A stretch of 64,000 bases of DNA from Nocardia colli (GTDB lineage: Bacteria > Actinomycetota > Actinomycetes > Mycobacteriales > Mycobacteriaceae). The stretch lies in assembly GCF_008704205.1 (NCBI RefSeq), contig NZ_VXLC01000004.1, positions 62,001 through 126,000 of the forward strand, in the 5' to 3' direction. Below the pieces are notes generated by a model that did not search any database, had not been told where the DNA came from, and saw nothing but the letters and a program-made list of their open reading frames with translations. Positions 18,214-28,466 of the stretch are shown here, piece after piece. Positions within the stretch are counted from its first letter, which is position 1, and each line of letters begins with the position of its first letter. The translations under genes were made by a program, and so were the position numbers.

Positions 18214-19233
18214 TCACCGCGCAGAACGCGAATCCACGCCATCGCTACTGGATGTGTGCTGCGTGCTCGCACCCGGACCCGGCAAACCGGGCAAGTCGGG
18301 CAGAATCGCCTCCAGTCGCGCCAACTGCTCGCCCACCAGCGCCGCCGGTCCCTCGATCAACGACAACGGCCACGGCCAATGCCGGCCACTCAGCCGCTGC
18401 ACCTGCGCCGCCAGATCGGCCGTCGTCGCCTCCAATTCGCTGATCTCGGTGCGCAACTCACCGACCTCGCCCTCCAGCTCGCCGATCCGGGCCAGCGCGG
18501 CCGCCACACCGTCCACCAGCGTGCGACCCGGCCCGCCCGCGTCACCCAGCTGCGGCCAGCCGGCCAGGCCCGGCCCGCGCAGCTGGATCTGGATATCGCG
18601 CAGCACTGCCTCTTGCTCCGGCGTCACGTCGGCGTCCTCCTGTGCAAAGAAATCCCATTGACCGAAATCGGGCGTCCCGGCCTCGTTCACATCGCAGACC
18701 ACACCACCGACGACCTGCTGACGCAACGTCTGATGGAGATTGCGCCGCGCCTCGACCTTGCCGCCCGACCAGGCATCGGTCTGCCACGCCCAGCTCGCGC
18801 TGCCCGCGTCCAGCGCCCGGCTCACCGACCAATACCCGCCGTAGATACCGACATTCGCGCGGCCGAGCACCGTCGCCGCACCGTCGAGATAGGCGTTGAT
18901 CCGCTGCTGATCCTGCGGCGTCACATCGAAATCGGCGGAAAAATAGATCGGCCGATCCGACCGGCCGCCACAGCGCAGCACCTGGGCCAGGCCCGCGCGC
19001 GCGTCCACCACACCGGCACCGTAGCCGTCCAGCATGCGCGTCGCGGTGGTTTCCCAGTTCGCCGCGATCGACACCCCGTGCGCGCGTAGATCATCGGCCT
19101 CGGCCGGGGTGAGCAACTTGCCGGGCAAGGTGACGCCACCGTCGGACAGATACCGGACGACGAAGTCGAAACCCGCCGCGCGGATGGCCGCGCCGCCCGG
19201 ACGTGCCGCGGCGTAGTCCAGACCGAAACGCAT
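18214..19233 (-). CDS. DUF1906 glycoside hydrolase-like protein with C-terminal coiled coil
   Basis: N-terminal DUF1906 (TIM-barrel, lysozyme-like) domain, about residues 1-200: MRFGLDYAAARPGGAAIRAA, VVRYLSDGG, RPIYFSADFDVT, NVGIYGGYWSV, WAWQTDAW. The C-terminal part contains a heptad region (about 255-290; RIGELEGEVGELRTEISELE) and a Pro/Gly-rich tail. No signal peptide is visible. Domains of this kind act on cell-wall polymers and are often found in phage lysins or in secreted enzymes; here no other phage genes are present. The start at 19233 (ATG) is preferred over GTG 19242. Confidence 0.85.
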   Translation of the reverse strand: MRFGLDYAAARPGGAAIRAAGFDFVVRYLSDGGVTLPGKLLTPAEADDLRAHGVSIAANWETTATRMLDGYGAGVVDARAGLAQVLRCGGRSDRPIYFSADFDVTPQDQQRINAYLDGAATVLGRANVGIYGGYWSVSRALDAGSASWAWQTDAWSGGKVEARRNLHQTLRQQVVGGVVCDVNEAGTPDFGQWDFFAQEDADVTPEQEAVLRDIQIQLRGPGLAGWPQLGDAGGPGRTLVDGVAAALARIGELEGEVGELRTEISELEATTADLAAQVQRLSGRHWPWPLSLIEGPAALVGEQLARLEAILPDLPGLPGPGASTQHTSSSDGVDSRSAR

Positions 19234-19288
19234 GTCTCTCACTGTAAATCGAGGGATTACCGCGGCAGGGCCGAACCGGCGCCGTGGC

Positions 19289-20047
19289 TCAGAACGCGGA
19301 GTTGGTCGCGGGCACCCGCACCGGCGCCGAGGTGCGCCGATCCGGCGCGATCAGGATCGCGCTGATCGGGACGGCCAGCGACAGCATGCCGAGCACGAAC
19401 GCGGGCACGAAGAAGCCGAACAGGTCCTCACCCGGCGGCGTCGAATTGGCTGTGGCGAGATGGATTTCCACGCCGACCAGATCCGTGTAGTGCATGCCGG
19501 CGATCCCGGCGGCGAACACCAGCGCCGCACCGGCCAGCAGCGGCAACGGCCGCCGCGGCTGGGTGAACCACAGGGTGGCCAGCGAGAGCACGATCGCGAT
19601 CGCCACCGCGCCGGTGAACAGCCATGGCTGGATCGAGATGGAACCCTGAATGTGCATGGCGTCCAAGGCCAGATAGTGCATCAGGCCGAACCCGCCGCCC
19701 ATCACCACGCCCGCGCCGATCAGCCGCGCGATGTGCAGCGTGCGACCCATCAGCACCAGCGCCGCCCACACCGCGAGGATCGAGATCACCGCCGCGGCAG
19801 CGACACTCCACACGTCGTAGCGAACCAGGCTGCCCGGCACCGTGACCCCGAGCATCGAGACGAACACCGGCAGCCAGACCCCGATCCCGCCGATCGAGAC
19901 CGCCGCCGACGCCTGCCACACCACCCGGAACTTCGGCGTCACCGATTTCGTCGACTGCCGGATGCAACTGAACCCGACCAGCGCGCCGACCAGCGAGACC
20001 GCGATCGACAACCCGATGATCCAGTAGCCCATGCTGAAGTAAGTCAA
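19289..20047 (-). CDS. MHYT-domain integral membrane sensor
   Basis: Seven or so transmembrane segments, with MHYT-type motifs at LMHYLALDAMH (about residue 125) and GMHYTDL (about 190); MHYT repeats are predicted to bind copper and sense O2, CO or NO. The TTG start at 20047 overlaps the stop of the preceding GTPase gene (TTGA), suggesting coupling; ATG 20032 is the alternative. It is the last gene of the conservon-like operon. It has no output domain, so it probably signals through its operon partners. Confidence 0.85.
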   Translation of the reverse strand: MTYFSMGYWIIGLSIAVSLVGALVGFSCIRQSTKSVTPKFRVVWQASAAVSIGGIGVWLPVFVSMLGVTVPGSLVRYDVWSVAAAAVISILAVWAALVLMGRTLHIARLIGAGVVMGGGFGLMHYLALDAMHIQGSISIQPWLFTGAVAIAIVLSLATLWFTQPRRPLPLLAGAALVFAAGIAGMHYTDLVGVEIHLATANSTPPGEDLFGFFVPAFVLGMLSLAVPISAILIAPDRRTSAPVRVPATNSAF

Positions 20048-20679
20048 AGAACAGCCTGTTCTCGTTCCTGCGCGGCGAGGCGCTGGATGGCGTACTCGGT
20101 CACCGCGGCCAGCGACTGGCGTACCTCGTTGGCGTTGCGCGCGTCGATGTCGACGATCGGCACGCTCTCGCGCACCGCGAGCGCCTCCCGCAGTTCGGCG
20201 ATCGGGAAGCGGGGCGCGTTCGGGAAGCGGTTGACCGCCACCAGGAACGGCAGCTGCCGCGCTTCGAAGAAGTCGACCGCCGCGAAGCTGTCCTCCAGTC
20301 GGCGGGTGTCGATGAGCACCACCGCGCCGATCGCGCCGCGGATCAGGTCGTCCCACATGAACCAGAAGCGCCGCTGCCCCGGGGTGCCGAACAGATACAG
20401 CGCCAGGTTGCCCGGCAGGATGATCCGGCCGAAATCCATGGCGACCGTGGTGGTTTCCTTCTCCGGCGTTTCCGCGAGATCGTCGATGCCGTCGGAGAAC
20501 CGGGTCACCATGGCCTCGGTCCGCAGGGGAACGATCTCGGACACCGCGCCGACAAATGTTGTCTTGCCTACCCCGAAACCACCGGCGACCACGATCTTCG
20601 TGGACGCGGTCCGGTTGTCCCCGTCGGCCTGGCCGGGGTTGGTGTCGGGCCCGATTTTCTTATAGGGCACGGAGTCCAC
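20044..20679 (-). CDS. Conservon GTPase (CvnD-like)
   Basis: Small Ras/Arf-like GTPase of actinobacterial conservons. P-loop VVAGGFGVGKTT near residue 35, switch region with TTTVAMDFGRI, the G3-like LFGTPGQRRFWFMW, and base-recognition loop VAVNRFPN. 211 aa. GTG start lies inside the end of the DUF742 gene (20-bp overlap), which is typical for this operon. In family knowledge it forms a membrane-associated complex with the sensor kinase, roadblock and DUF742 proteins. Confidence 0.93.
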   Translation of the reverse strand: MDSVPYKKIGPDTNPGQADGDNRTASTKIVVAGGFGVGKTTFVGAVSEIVPLRTEAMVTRFSDGIDDLAETPEKETTTVAMDFGRIILPGNLALYLFGTPGQRRFWFMWDDLIRGAIGAVVLIDTRRLEDSFAAVDFFEARQLPFLVAVNRFPNAPRFPIAELREALAVRESVPIVDIDARNANEVRQSLAAVTEYAIQRLAAQEREQAVL

Positions 20680-21031
20680 GCAAAGTCCTCTCCATCAAAG
20701 AACGGCGCTCGTCGAAACTCGCCTCGTCAGTCAGTGTCGAATGCAGACGCACAATGCCGTCGACCACGAGGTCACCGATCATTACCCGGATCATGCCGAG
20801 CGGACGATCCAAGTGAGCGGCGATCTCGGCAACAGAAAGCCGATGTGTGCCGAGCCTAAGGATATCCGTGCGGACATCACCGGTTGGCCAGTCGAGATGC
20901 GCAGTGTAGGACAGGGTCTCGATGACCGCTTCCAGCGGCAGGTCGACCGCCGGCTCGGTGCGCCCCGAGGTCAGGGCATACGGTCGGACGCGCGTGGTCG
21001 GTCGTGGTCCAGGTCCGTAGGGATTGGACAT
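20660..21031 (-). CDS. DUF742 protein (CvnC-like)
   Basis: 123-aa DUF742 protein: RVRPYALTSGRTEP near the N-terminus, then a winged-helix-like segment (HRLSVAEIAAHLDRPLGMIR, VMIGDLVVDGIV). Probable DNA-binding or adaptor subunit of the conservon. Starts 8 bp after the roadblock gene stop. Confidence 0.92.
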   Translation of the reverse strand: MSNPYGPGPRPTTRVRPYALTSGRTEPAVDLPLEAVIETLSYTAHLDWPTGDVRTDILRLGTHRLSVAEIAAHLDRPLGMIRVMIGDLVVDGIVRLHSTLTDEASFDERRSLMERTLRGLRAL

Positions 21032-21038
21032 CTCCCGC

Positions 21039-21446
21039 TCAAACCGCGGTACGCGCGGTGGCGGTGACCACCGTGCCGACCCGGTCGACCAACAGCGCCA
21101 TCTCGTAGCCGATCCGGCCGATGTCGTGCGACTTGTTGGCGAGCACGGCCAGGTGAGATCCGTTGCCCACACTCATAACCAGCAAATAGCCACGCTGCAT
21201 CTCGACGATCGACTGCATCACCTTGCCGCCGTCGAACAGCGACGCCGCGCCCATCGACAGGCTGGCCAGGCCGGCGGTGACGGCCGCGAGCTGCTCGGCC
21301 CGATCGGACGGCAGGTGCGGGCTGGTCGCCTGCAGCAGGCCGTCGGCCGAGACCAGCACCGCGTGGGACACGCCGGGCACGTCCCGGGTGAATCTGGCGA
21401 CCAGCCAGTTCAGGTTCTCATCAGTGGTGCTGTTCGCGTCTGTCAT
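21039..21446 (-). CDS. Roadblock/LC7-domain protein (CvnB-like)
   Basis: 135-aa roadblock protein: [44 protein letters not shown], and [18 protein letters not shown]. Likely GTPase-activating partner of the CvnD-like protein. ATGA overlap with the sensor kinase gene upstream. Confidence 0.94.
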   Translation of the reverse strand: MTDANSTTDENLNWLVARFTRDVPGVSHAVLVSADGLLQATSPHLPSDRAEQLAAVTAGLASLSMGAASLFDGGKVMQSIVEMQRGYLLVMSVGNGSHLAVLANKSHDIGRIGYEMALLVDRVGTVVTATARTAV

Positions 21447-24211
21447 GCAAGCCCTCCGTCGTCGTACTGCGCATTGGCCCGCCCACTGCGGACCCCACTG
21501 AGATGCCTGGTCAGGTTGTTCCGAATCTCCTCGGGATCACGGGCTCCCGATTCGTCTGCCTGCGCCAAGCCGCCGGGGACCAGTTGCGCGCCCGGCGTTC
21601 GGATAGGAAGTCCACCGCTGGTGCGGCCGGTCGGGGTCGGATGCGTCGCCTCTTCGGCGGCCGACCAGCCCACGTCGGCGGGCGAGGTCCAGGTGGTCTC
21701 CGCGGTCTGCGACGTCGCGGGCTCGACCAGCCATTCCGACACCATGCGCTGATAGATCGGGGTCGGCGAGGCGCCGGCCACCGGCTGCAGCCGCGAGGAG
21801 GTCACCATCGCCGGCTCGACCGCCCGCGGCGGGGCGGGTTCGGGTTCCGGCACCGCGGCCGGTCGCCGGATGGGCAGGCCGGAGCGCGACGTGGTGCGCG
21901 ACGGTTCGCGCGCGACGTTCGGCTGTTCGGCCTCGCGCGGCACCCGCTGCTGGGGGATGGTCAGTTCCTGCCCGGCGTCTTTCGCGTCGGACTCGGCCCA
22001 GAAGTCGGTCGGCCGTTCCTCGTCGGCCGGGCGGCTCGGGCCGCTGCCGGTCACGCCGGCGGTGGGCGGGCCGAAGGGGGAGCGGTCGTCGGTCGGGGTG
22101 TTGATCGACCACGGCTCGGTCGGCGGCTGCGTGTCGGAATCGGTGTCCGGGGTGTTGGTCCGGGTGGGCACCGAGACGGCGGGCTGCCCGGGCGGCTCGG
22201 CCACCCGGATCGCGGGCCTGCGCTGCGGCAGGCCGGTGCTGGACACCTCGAACCGCGGCGAATTGTGCTGCGGCAGGCTCGGTACCGGCACCAGCGTGCG
22301 CGGCTGTGCGGGCAGTTCGTAGTCGCCGGTCAGTTCCAGCGGCTTGCCGGTCGGGTCGGTGGCGTCCAGCGGCGGGGCGACCAGCGCGCCGGGCAGATGC
22401 ACGCTCGCGGTGACGCCGGGCTGCTGCGCGGTGGTGGAGGTGCGGCGCAGGTTGGCGGTGATGGTGTGCCGTTTCGCCAGCCGGCCGACCACGAAAAGAC
22501 CCATCCGGCGCGCGGTTTCGACGGTGACCTCGCCACCGGAACTCAGCCGGTCGTTGATCGCGCGCAGGTCCTCGGTCGACATGCCGAGGCCGCGGTCGAT
22601 GATCTCGATCAGGTAGCCGCCGTCGACCGCGCGCGCCACCGACAGCGTGACCGGCGTGGTCGGCGGCGAGTAGCGCAGCGCGTTGTCGATCAGCTCGGCG
22701 AGCAGATGCTCGATGTCGATGGCGGGCTCGCCGGCCACGATGCCGTCCGGGACCGCGCCGATCTCGACCCGCTGGTAGTCCTCGACCTGCGAGACCGCGC
22801 TCCAGAGCATGTCGGAGAGCTGGACCGGGTGCAGCTGGCCGCGGCGCAGCGCGGTACCGGCCAGCACCAGCAGGTTGTCGCCGTTGCGGCGCATGCGGGT
22901 GGCCAGGTGGTCGAGCCGGAACAGGCTCTGCAGGCGTTCGGTGTTGTCCTCGTCGTGCTCGAGGTCCTCGATCAGCGCCAGCTGCTGCTCGACCAGCGAT
23001 TGGCTGCGCCGCGAGAGCGTCTCGAACATGCTGCCGATCTGCACCCGCAACCGGGCCTGCTCGGCGGCCAGGTGCAGCGAGGCCTGGTGGATGTCGTCCA
23101 CCGCGCGGGCCAGCTGGCCGATCTCCTCGGTGGTGCGGATGTCGACCGGGGTGATCTTCGGTGTCGCACCGCCGGTGCGCACCACCTCGATCTCGTTCGG
23201 CAGATCGACGTGCGCGACCTGCAGCGCGTCGTGGCGCAGGCGGCGAATCGGCACCACCAGCGAGCGGGCGACGCCGAGCGCGAGGGCCAGGCCGGCAAGC
23301 AGCGTGGTGATCACGATCGCGACGTCGCGCAGCACGGCGCTGCGCAGTTCGATGGTCCGGTCGGCCAGCTTGTCGTCGATCGTGTTCAGCAGCACCGTGG
23401 TCGCCTGGCGGTAGGCCTCGGAACTGGTTTTCAGCGAATCGGTGATAACGCCGTTGCTGCCCAGGCTGTTCGGGCTCTGGCTCAGCGCGCCGATGCGCGT
23501 CTGCACCTGATCGATCAGGACCTGCGCGTTGGTCGCCGAGGACGGGCTCATCTGCGGATAGGAGTAGGTGAGCATCATTTCCGCGCCGAGCGTGGTCAGC
23601 ATGCCGGCCAGCGCGGCCGGGTTGTTGCCGCCGCTGGCCGTCGCGGACATGATCTGCTCCTGGGTGAGCAGGCGCGAGGCGTTGGTCATCAGGCCGAGCT
23701 GCAGGAAGTAGCGCTGGATGACGATCTCTTCGATCGAGGAGGAGACCGAGATCGCGGTGATGATGCGGGTGCCGACCTCGTCGACCTGGCCACCGATGGT
23801 CGCGGGGGAGGAGGTGCGCAACCCGTTGCGCATGGTCCGGGCGACCGCGATGGCGGCGGGCAGTTCCTTGGTGGTGCTGTCGTCGACCTTCTTCGTCCGC
23901 AGCGCGGTTTCCAGATCGATGGCCGACTGGTCGAACTTGGCCGCCACCGTATCGATCGGGTCCTCCGGCCGGGCGTTGACCGCCGCGATCGCGAGTTGTT
24001 CGGTGGCCTGGCTGAATTCGAGGATCGGGCGCAGGATGCGGGCCTGCTCGGTAGCCGCGTCGAGCTTCGAGATCACCCCGAGCTCGTCCTTGATCCGCAG
24101 TCCGGCGAAGGCCGAGGCGAGCAGCACCGGCAGCAACAGCACGATGCCGACCTTGCGCGTGACCGACATGTTGGACAGGCTGAATTGCCAGGAACGCGGT
24201 GCAGCTTCCAT
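21443..24211 (-). CDS. Conservon sensor histidine kinase with nitrate-sensor-like domain (CvnA-like)
   Basis: About 922 aa. Two membrane helices (about 22-42, [18 protein letters not shown]; and about 300-325) flank an extracellular helical NIT-type domain. A HAMP domain follows, then a coiled helical region with [20 protein letters not shown], and an HATPase_c domain ([40 protein letters not shown]). The canonical phosphoacceptor H-box is absent, as in other CvnA proteins, so it may sense without autophosphorylation. The last 250 residues are Pro-rich and disordered. The start at 24211 follows GGAAG; the longer ORF start at 24295 is unlikely. Confidence 0.92.
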   Translation of the reverse strand: MEAAPRSWQFSLSNMSVTRKVGIVLLLPVLLASAFAGLRIKDELGVISKLDAATEQARILRPILEFSQATEQLAIAAVNARPEDPIDTVAAKFDQSAIDLETALRTKKVDDSTTKELPAAIAVARTMRNGLRTSSPATIGGQVDEVGTRIITAISVSSSIEEIVIQRYFLQLGLMTNASRLLTQEQIMSATASGGNNPAALAGMLTTLGAEMMLTYSYPQMSPSSATNAQVLIDQVQTRIGALSQSPNSLGSNGVITDSLKTSSEAYRQATTVLLNTIDDKLADRTIELRSAVLRDVAIVITTLLAGLALALGVARSLVVPIRRLRHDALQVAHVDLPNEIEVVRTGGATPKITPVDIRTTEEIGQLARAVDDIHQASLHLAAEQARLRVQIGSMFETLSRRSQSLVEQQLALIEDLEHDEDNTERLQSLFRLDHLATRMRRNGDNLLVLAGTALRRGQLHPVQLSDMLWSAVSQVEDYQRVEIGAVPDGIVAGEPAIDIEHLLAELIDNALRYSPPTTPVTLSVARAVDGGYLIEIIDRGLGMSTEDLRAINDRLSSGGEVTVETARRMGLFVVGRLAKRHTITANLRRTSTTAQQPGVTASVHLPGALVAPPLDATDPTGKPLELTGDYELPAQPRTLVPVPSLPQHNSPRFEVSSTGLPQRRPAIRVAEPPGQPAVSVPTRTNTPDTDSDTQPPTEPWSINTPTDDRSPFGPPTAGVTGSGPSRPADEERPTDFWAESDAKDAGQELTIPQQRVPREAEQPNVAREPSRTTSRSGLPIRRPAAVPEPEPAPPRAVEPAMVTSSRLQPVAGASPTPIYQRMVSEWLVEPATSQTAETTWTSPADVGWSAAEEATHPTPTGRTSGGLPIRTPGAQLVPGGLAQADESGARDPEEIRNNLTRHLSGVRSGRANAQYDDGGLA

Positions 24212-24532
24212 TCCGCTTCCGTCGCCTCCACTTCGCGCATGGTCCCCGAATGGTGGCTGTCTAGGAGCTGTCTGGATCAACCCGCCGAGAACCAACTCAA
24301 GGTCTTCTTTTTACCGCACGGAACATACCGTGCTGACTGGCCGTCGGCAATCCGAGGCACCAGGTCTGCTCGTGACCGAATATGGCTACGCGGAACAGGT
24401 TTCGCGTTGTAAGAGTTTCTGAGTCTACATAGTTCCTGGACGACTGATCTATACGGCGGAAGATCGCGGATAGCTGATCGGGTGCTGGCTCCGGCGGGCC
24501 GGGCGGACGCGGACGCGGCGTGTCGAGCGTCC

Positions 24533-24552
24533 CCTCTCAGTCGCCTCTCAGT
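24533..24552 (+). promoter_or_regulatory. Probable MprA box upstream of mprA
   Basis: Direct repeat CTCTCAGTCGCCTCTCAGT: two CTCAG units 11 bp apart (24536 and 24547), 22 bp before the mprA start. The same arrangement occurs upstream of pepD. Consistent with the known MprA autoregulation by tandem repeat binding. Confidence 0.7.
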
Positions 24553-24573
24553 CGATACGGTCAAACTGGTCGC

Positions 24574-25260
24574 ATGCGCATTCTGGTAGTCGACGACGAT
24601 CGCGCCGTCCGCGAGTCTCTGCGCCGGTCACTGACCTTCAACGGGTACTCCGTCGACCTCGCGGTGGACGGCGTCGACGCGCTCGACAAGGCGACGAGTC
24701 AGCGGCCGGACGCCTTGGTGCTCGACGTGATGATGCCGCGGATGGACGGTCTCGAGGTCTGCCGGCGCCTGCGCAGCACCGGTGACGATCTTCCGATTTT
24801 GGTTTTGACGGCACGGGATTCGGTGTCCGAGCGGGTTGCCGGACTCGATGCGGGCGCCGACGATTATTTGCCGAAACCCTTCGCGTTGGAAGAATTGCTC
24901 GCACGTTTGCGTGCGCTACTGCGACGCACGACCGCCGATCCCGGCGAGGTTTCCGAGGCAATGACGTTCGCCGATTTGTCGCTGGATCCGGTGACCCGCG
25001 AGGTTTCCCGGGGCGAGCGCGGGATCAGTCTCACCCGCACCGAGTTCTCGCTGCTGGAAATGCTGATGGCGAATCCGCGCCGAGTGCTCACCCGCAGCCG
25101 CATCCTGGAAGAGGTCTGGGGATACGACTTCCCGACCTCCGGCAACGCGCTCGAGGTGTACATCGGCTATTTGCGCCGCAAAACCGAGGCCGAGGGCGAA
25201 TCCCGGCTCATCCACACGGTTCGCGGCGTCGGTTACGTGCTGCGGGAGACGCCCCCGTAG
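24574..25260 (+). CDS. mprA: MprA response regulator
   Basis: OmpR-type response regulator of the envelope-stress system MprAB. Receiver domain with the acidic pocket VVDDDR, phosphoacceptor Asp51 ([16 protein letters not shown]) and Lys in YLPKPF; C-terminal winged helix ([32 protein letters not shown]). Sequence is very close to mycobacterial MprA as I recall it. The ATG at 24574 fits the family. mprB follows 9 bp later. Confidence 0.96.
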   Translation: MRILVVDDDRAVRESLRRSLTFNGYSVDLAVDGVDALDKATSQRPDALVLDVMMPRMDGLEVCRRLRSTGDDLPILVLTARDSVSERVAGLDAGADDYLPKPFALEELLARLRALLRRTTADPGEVSEAMTFADLSLDPVTREVSRGERGISLTRTEFSLLEMLMANPRRVLTRSRILEEVWGYDFPTSGNALEVYIGYLRRKTEAEGESRLIHTVRGVGYVLRETPP

Positions 25261-25269
25261 GGGAAGACC

Positions 25270-26736
25270 ATGGCGCGAACAGTCCCCAAGCGGCCCGTGG
25301 TCGCCGGGCTCGGGCAACGGCCGCCGCAGCGGCCGCCCGACCCGACCGAGATGCGGCCCCCGATTCCCCTCACCCGTTCGGTGTCGTTGCGCTGGCGGGT
25401 GACGCTGCTGGCTGCGTCCGTGGTGGCGATCGCCGTGGCCGTGACCTCGATCGCGGCCTACGCGCTGGTCGCGCGGGCGTTGTACGCGAACGTCGATACC
25501 GAACTGCGCAGCCGCGCCAGCGCGGTGATCGCCAGTAATCCCTATGGGTTCAATTTGCAGAACCTGGTGCTGGCGACCGCGTTCTATCCCGACACCGGCA
25601 TCGCCCTGATCTTTCCGGACATCGGCCCGTACTCGCCGCCGCAGGCGACCGAGCCGCCGGTCGGCAGTCAGGAGATGGCGGTCTTCCACGGTGAGCTGAA
25701 TTCGTCGTTGCGCACGGTCGCCAATCAGCGCGTGCTCGCGTTGCGCACGAATCAGGGTGCGACGTTGGTGATCTCGCAGCGGCTGGAGCCGACCCGGAAC
25801 GTGCTGGATCGACTGGCCTGGCTGTTGTTCGTCGTCGGTGGTTGCGGCGTGGTGCTGGCCGCCGCGGCGGGTACCGCGGTCGGGCGCACCGGATTGCGGC
25901 CGATCGGGCGGTTGACCGCCGCCACCGAACGGATCGCGCGTACCGATGACCTGACCCCGATCCCGGTGACCGGCGACGACGAGTTGGCCCGGCTCACCGA
26001 GAGTTTCAACACGATGCTGCGCGCGCTGGCCGAATCACGGGACCGGCAACGCAGATTGGTCGCCGACGCCGGGCACGAACTGCGGACGCCGCTGACGTCG
26101 CTGCGGACCAACACCGAACTGCTGATGGCGTCGAGCCGGCCGGGCGCGCCGCGCATTCCGGACGAGGACATGGCCGAGCTGCGCTCGGATGTGATGGCGC
26201 AGATCGAGGAGTTGTCCAACCTGGTCGGCGATCTGGTCGACCTGGCGCGCGAGGACGCCCCCGAAACCGTGTACGAGCGAGTCGATCTCGGCGACGTGGC
26301 CGAGCGGGCGCTGGAACGGGCCCGGCGGCGGCGCGGATCGGTGGAGTTCGTTTCGGCGATCCGGCCGTGGTTCGTCTACGGGCACGAGGCAGGTCTGGAG
26401 CGGGCGATTCTCAATGTGCTCGACAATGCCGCGAAGTGGAGCCCGGCCGGTGCGCAGGTCTATGTCGAGATGCGCGAGACCGGACGGGGTCTGCTCGAGC
26501 TGACCGTCGACGACGCCGGGCCAGGCATCCCGCCGGGGGAGCGGGAGTTGGTGTTCGAGCGGTTCTACCGGACCACCGCGTCGCGATCGATGCCCGGTTC
26601 GGGGCTCGGTTTGGCGATCGTCAAGCAGGTCGTGACGAAACACGGCGGCACGATCACCATCGAGGCGTCCGGGCGCGGCGGCGCGCGGATCCGGATCGTC
26701 CTGCCGGGCGAGGCCGGGCGTCCGGTGCAAGCCTGA
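25270..26736 (+). CDS. mprB: MprB sensor histidine kinase
   Basis: Membrane kinase of 488 aa: transmembrane helix about 45-67 (VTLLAASVVAIAVAVTSIAA), extracytoplasmic sensor about 68-180, second helix about 182-204, HAMP (RPIGRLTAATERIA), H-box DAGHELRTPLTSLRTN with His269, N-box NVLDNAAKWSP and ATP-lid motifs DAGPGIPPGE and GSGLGLAIVKQV. Senses envelope stress (in mycobacteria through DnaK and misfolded extracytoplasmic proteins) and phosphorylates MprA. Start ATG just after GGGGAAG. Confidence 0.96.
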   Translation: MARTVPKRPVVAGLGQRPPQRPPDPTEMRPPIPLTRSVSLRWRVTLLAASVVAIAVAVTSIAAYALVARALYANVDTELRSRASAVIASNPYGFNLQNLVLATAFYPDTGIALIFPDIGPYSPPQATEPPVGSQEMAVFHGELNSSLRTVANQRVLALRTNQGATLVISQRLEPTRNVLDRLAWLLFVVGGCGVVLAAAAGTAVGRTGLRPIGRLTAATERIARTDDLTPIPVTGDDELARLTESFNTMLRALAESRDRQRRLVADAGHELRTPLTSLRTNTELLMASSRPGAPRIPDEDMAELRSDVMAQIEELSNLVGDLVDLAREDAPETVYERVDLGDVAERALERARRRRGSVEFVSAIRPWFVYGHEAGLERAILNVLDNAAKWSPAGAQVYVEMRETGRGLLELTVDDAGPGIPPGERELVFERFYRTTASRSMPGSGLGLAIVKQVVTKHGGTITIEASGRGGARIRIVLPGEAGRPVQA

Positions 26737-26856
26737 GGCAGGCGCGCGGCGGCCCGGTTGCGTACCCTGTTGCCTGGAAAGCTGCAGGGTCGGGGTGTGC
26801 GCGGCCTCGGCGAGACCGCGAGCGGTGGGCGACAGGTCTCGGGCAATTGATAGCAC

Positions 26857-26876
26857 GGTCTCAGTCCGCTCTCAGT
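26857..26876 (+). promoter_or_regulatory. Probable MprA box upstream of pepD
   Basis: TCTCAGTCCGCTCTCAGT: CTCAG units at 26860 and 26871, 11 bp apart as at the mprA promoter, about 50 bp before the pepD start. Suggests MprA controls pepD separately from mprAB. Confidence 0.7.
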
Positions 26877-26925
26877 AGTCATCGTCAAGCTAGGCGAGGA
26901 GATGCTGAGGAGAAACGAGGAGTCC

Positions 26926-28386
26926 ATGACCGAGGATTCGAAGGACCGGCGGGACGAGCCGGAGACGGCGAACGCCGCACCGGATCAGCCCAACCCGACC
27001 GATCAGATCCCGGCCGCACCGACGGGGCCCGCCGGCGCGCCGTATGGAGCGGGTTACGCACCGCAGGGGTCCGGCTACGGGCCGTACGAGGCCCCGAATC
27101 AGCCGTATGGGGCGCAGCCGCCGTTCGGGCAGTATCCGCCGCATCAGCACACCCAGCCGTTCCCCGGCCCGGACTACGGCACGCCATTCGAGCACGGGCA
27201 GCTGCCCTTCGAACCGCAGCAAGGCGCTCCGCTCGGCGTGCAGCAGCCCGCCAAGCGTCCGGTCCGCACCGGTCTGGTGATCGGCGCGGTCGCGCTGGCC
27301 CTGGTCAGCGGCGGCGTCGGCGGTGCGGTCGGCGCGCTGGCCACGCACTCGGACAACGGCCGCTCGACCATCACCAACGCGCTCGATCAGCCGAAGCCCA
27401 ACGTCAACAACGTCTCCAACGCACCGGCCGGCTCGACCCAGGCGGTCGCGCAGAAGGTGCTGCCCAGCGTGGTCATGATCAAGGTGGCCAGCAGCCGCGC
27501 CGAGGGTGAGGGTTCCGGGGTGGTGCTGTCCTCCGACGGACTCATCCTGACCAACAACCACGTCGCGGCGGGCGGTGGCCCGGGCGCGAAGATGGATGTC
27601 CTGTTCTCCGACGGCAGTTCCGCGCCCGCGACGATCGTCGGCGCCGACCCGGTCTCCGATCTCGCCGTGATCAAGGTCGCCGGCAAGACCGGCCTGACCC
27701 CCATCGAGCTCGGCACCTCGGCCAATCTCCAGGTCGGCCAGCCGGTCGTCGCGATCGGCTCGCCGCTCGGCCTGGCCGGCACCGTGACCACCGGCATCGT
27801 GTCCTCGCTGAACCGCCCGGTGTCGACCCAGGGCGAGGGCCAGCAGAGCGCCGCGGGGGTGAACCCGGTGATCGACGCGATCCAGACCGACGCCGCGATC
27901 AACCCGGGCAACTCCGGTGGCGCGCTGGTCGACGGCAACGGCAAGCTCATCGGCATCAACACCGCGATCGCCAGCCTCGGCGCCGGTGAGCCGGGCGCGG
28001 GCCAGCAGAGCGGCTCGATCGGCCTCGGCTTCGCCATCCCGATCGACCAGGCCCGCCGGGTGGCCGACGAGCTGATCAAGACCGGGCACGCCACCTACGC
28101 GCAGATCGGGGTCAAGATCCAGGCGCAGGCCCAGGATTCGATCAACGGCGCCAGGGTGATGGAGTCCACCGCCGACGGTCCGGCCGCGAAGGCGGGCATC
28201 CCCTCCGGCGTCGTCATCACCAAGCTCGATGACCGCAGCATCCCCTCCGGCGACGCGCTCGTCGCCGCGGTCCGTTCGCACCAACCAGGAGACAAGGTGA
28301 AAGTCACCTATACCGATGAACGAGGCAACAATTCCAAGACCGCCGAGGTGACCCTCACCGGTGCGCCCGCGGACGGTGGCAGATGA
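26926..28386 (+). CDS. pepD: HtrA-like serine protease PepD
   Basis: DegP/HtrA-family membrane-anchored protease. A long Pro/Gln/Gly-rich cytoplasmic N-terminus (about 1-105) precedes one transmembrane helix (VIGAVALALVSGGVGGAVGA). Trypsin-like domain with His (TNNHVAAGG), Asp (DPVSDLAVIKV) and nucleophile Ser330 in NPGNSGGALVDG; C-terminal PDZ domain (about 375-470; IQAQAQDSINGARVMESTAD). Acts in extracytoplasmic protein quality control and in feedback on MprAB. ATG 26926 with GAGGAG upstream; ATG 26902 is an alternative. Confidence 0.95.
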   Translation: MTEDSKDRRDEPETANAAPDQPNPTDQIPAAPTGPAGAPYGAGYAPQGSGYGPYEAPNQPYGAQPPFGQYPPHQHTQPFPGPDYGTPFEHGQLPFEPQQGAPLGVQQPAKRPVRTGLVIGAVALALVSGGVGGAVGALATHSDNGRSTITNALDQPKPNVNNVSNAPAGSTQAVAQKVLPSVVMIKVASSRAEGEGSGVVLSSDGLILTNNHVAAGGGPGAKMDVLFSDGSSAPATIVGADPVSDLAVIKVAGKTGLTPIELGTSANLQVGQPVVAIGSPLGLAGTVTTGIVSSLNRPVSTQGEGQQSAAGVNPVIDAIQTDAAINPGNSGGALVDGNGKLIGINTAIASLGAGEPGAGQQSGSIGLGFAIPIDQARRVADELIKTGHATYAQIGVKIQAQAQDSINGARVMESTADGPAAKAGIPSGVVITKLDDRSIPSGDALVAAVRSHQPGDKVKVTYTDERGNNSKTAEVTLTGAPADGGR

Positions 28387-28466
28387 TGCGCGTGCTGCAA
28401 GGCGGCCGCACGCCGCTGCTCGACACCGCCGCAGAGGTGCTCGGCATAGACGCTACGGTTAGCACC

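Noticed and set aside
18214..19233. Prophage lysin marking a prophage
   Set aside because: The DUF1906 protein could be lysin-like, but no holin, tail, terminase or integrase genes are nearby.
21503..24412. 969-codon plus-strand frame opposite the conservon kinase
   Set aside because: It is the antisense of cvnA; its translation is Arg/Gly/Ala-rich with no family motif, while the minus strand shows HAMP and ATPase motifs.
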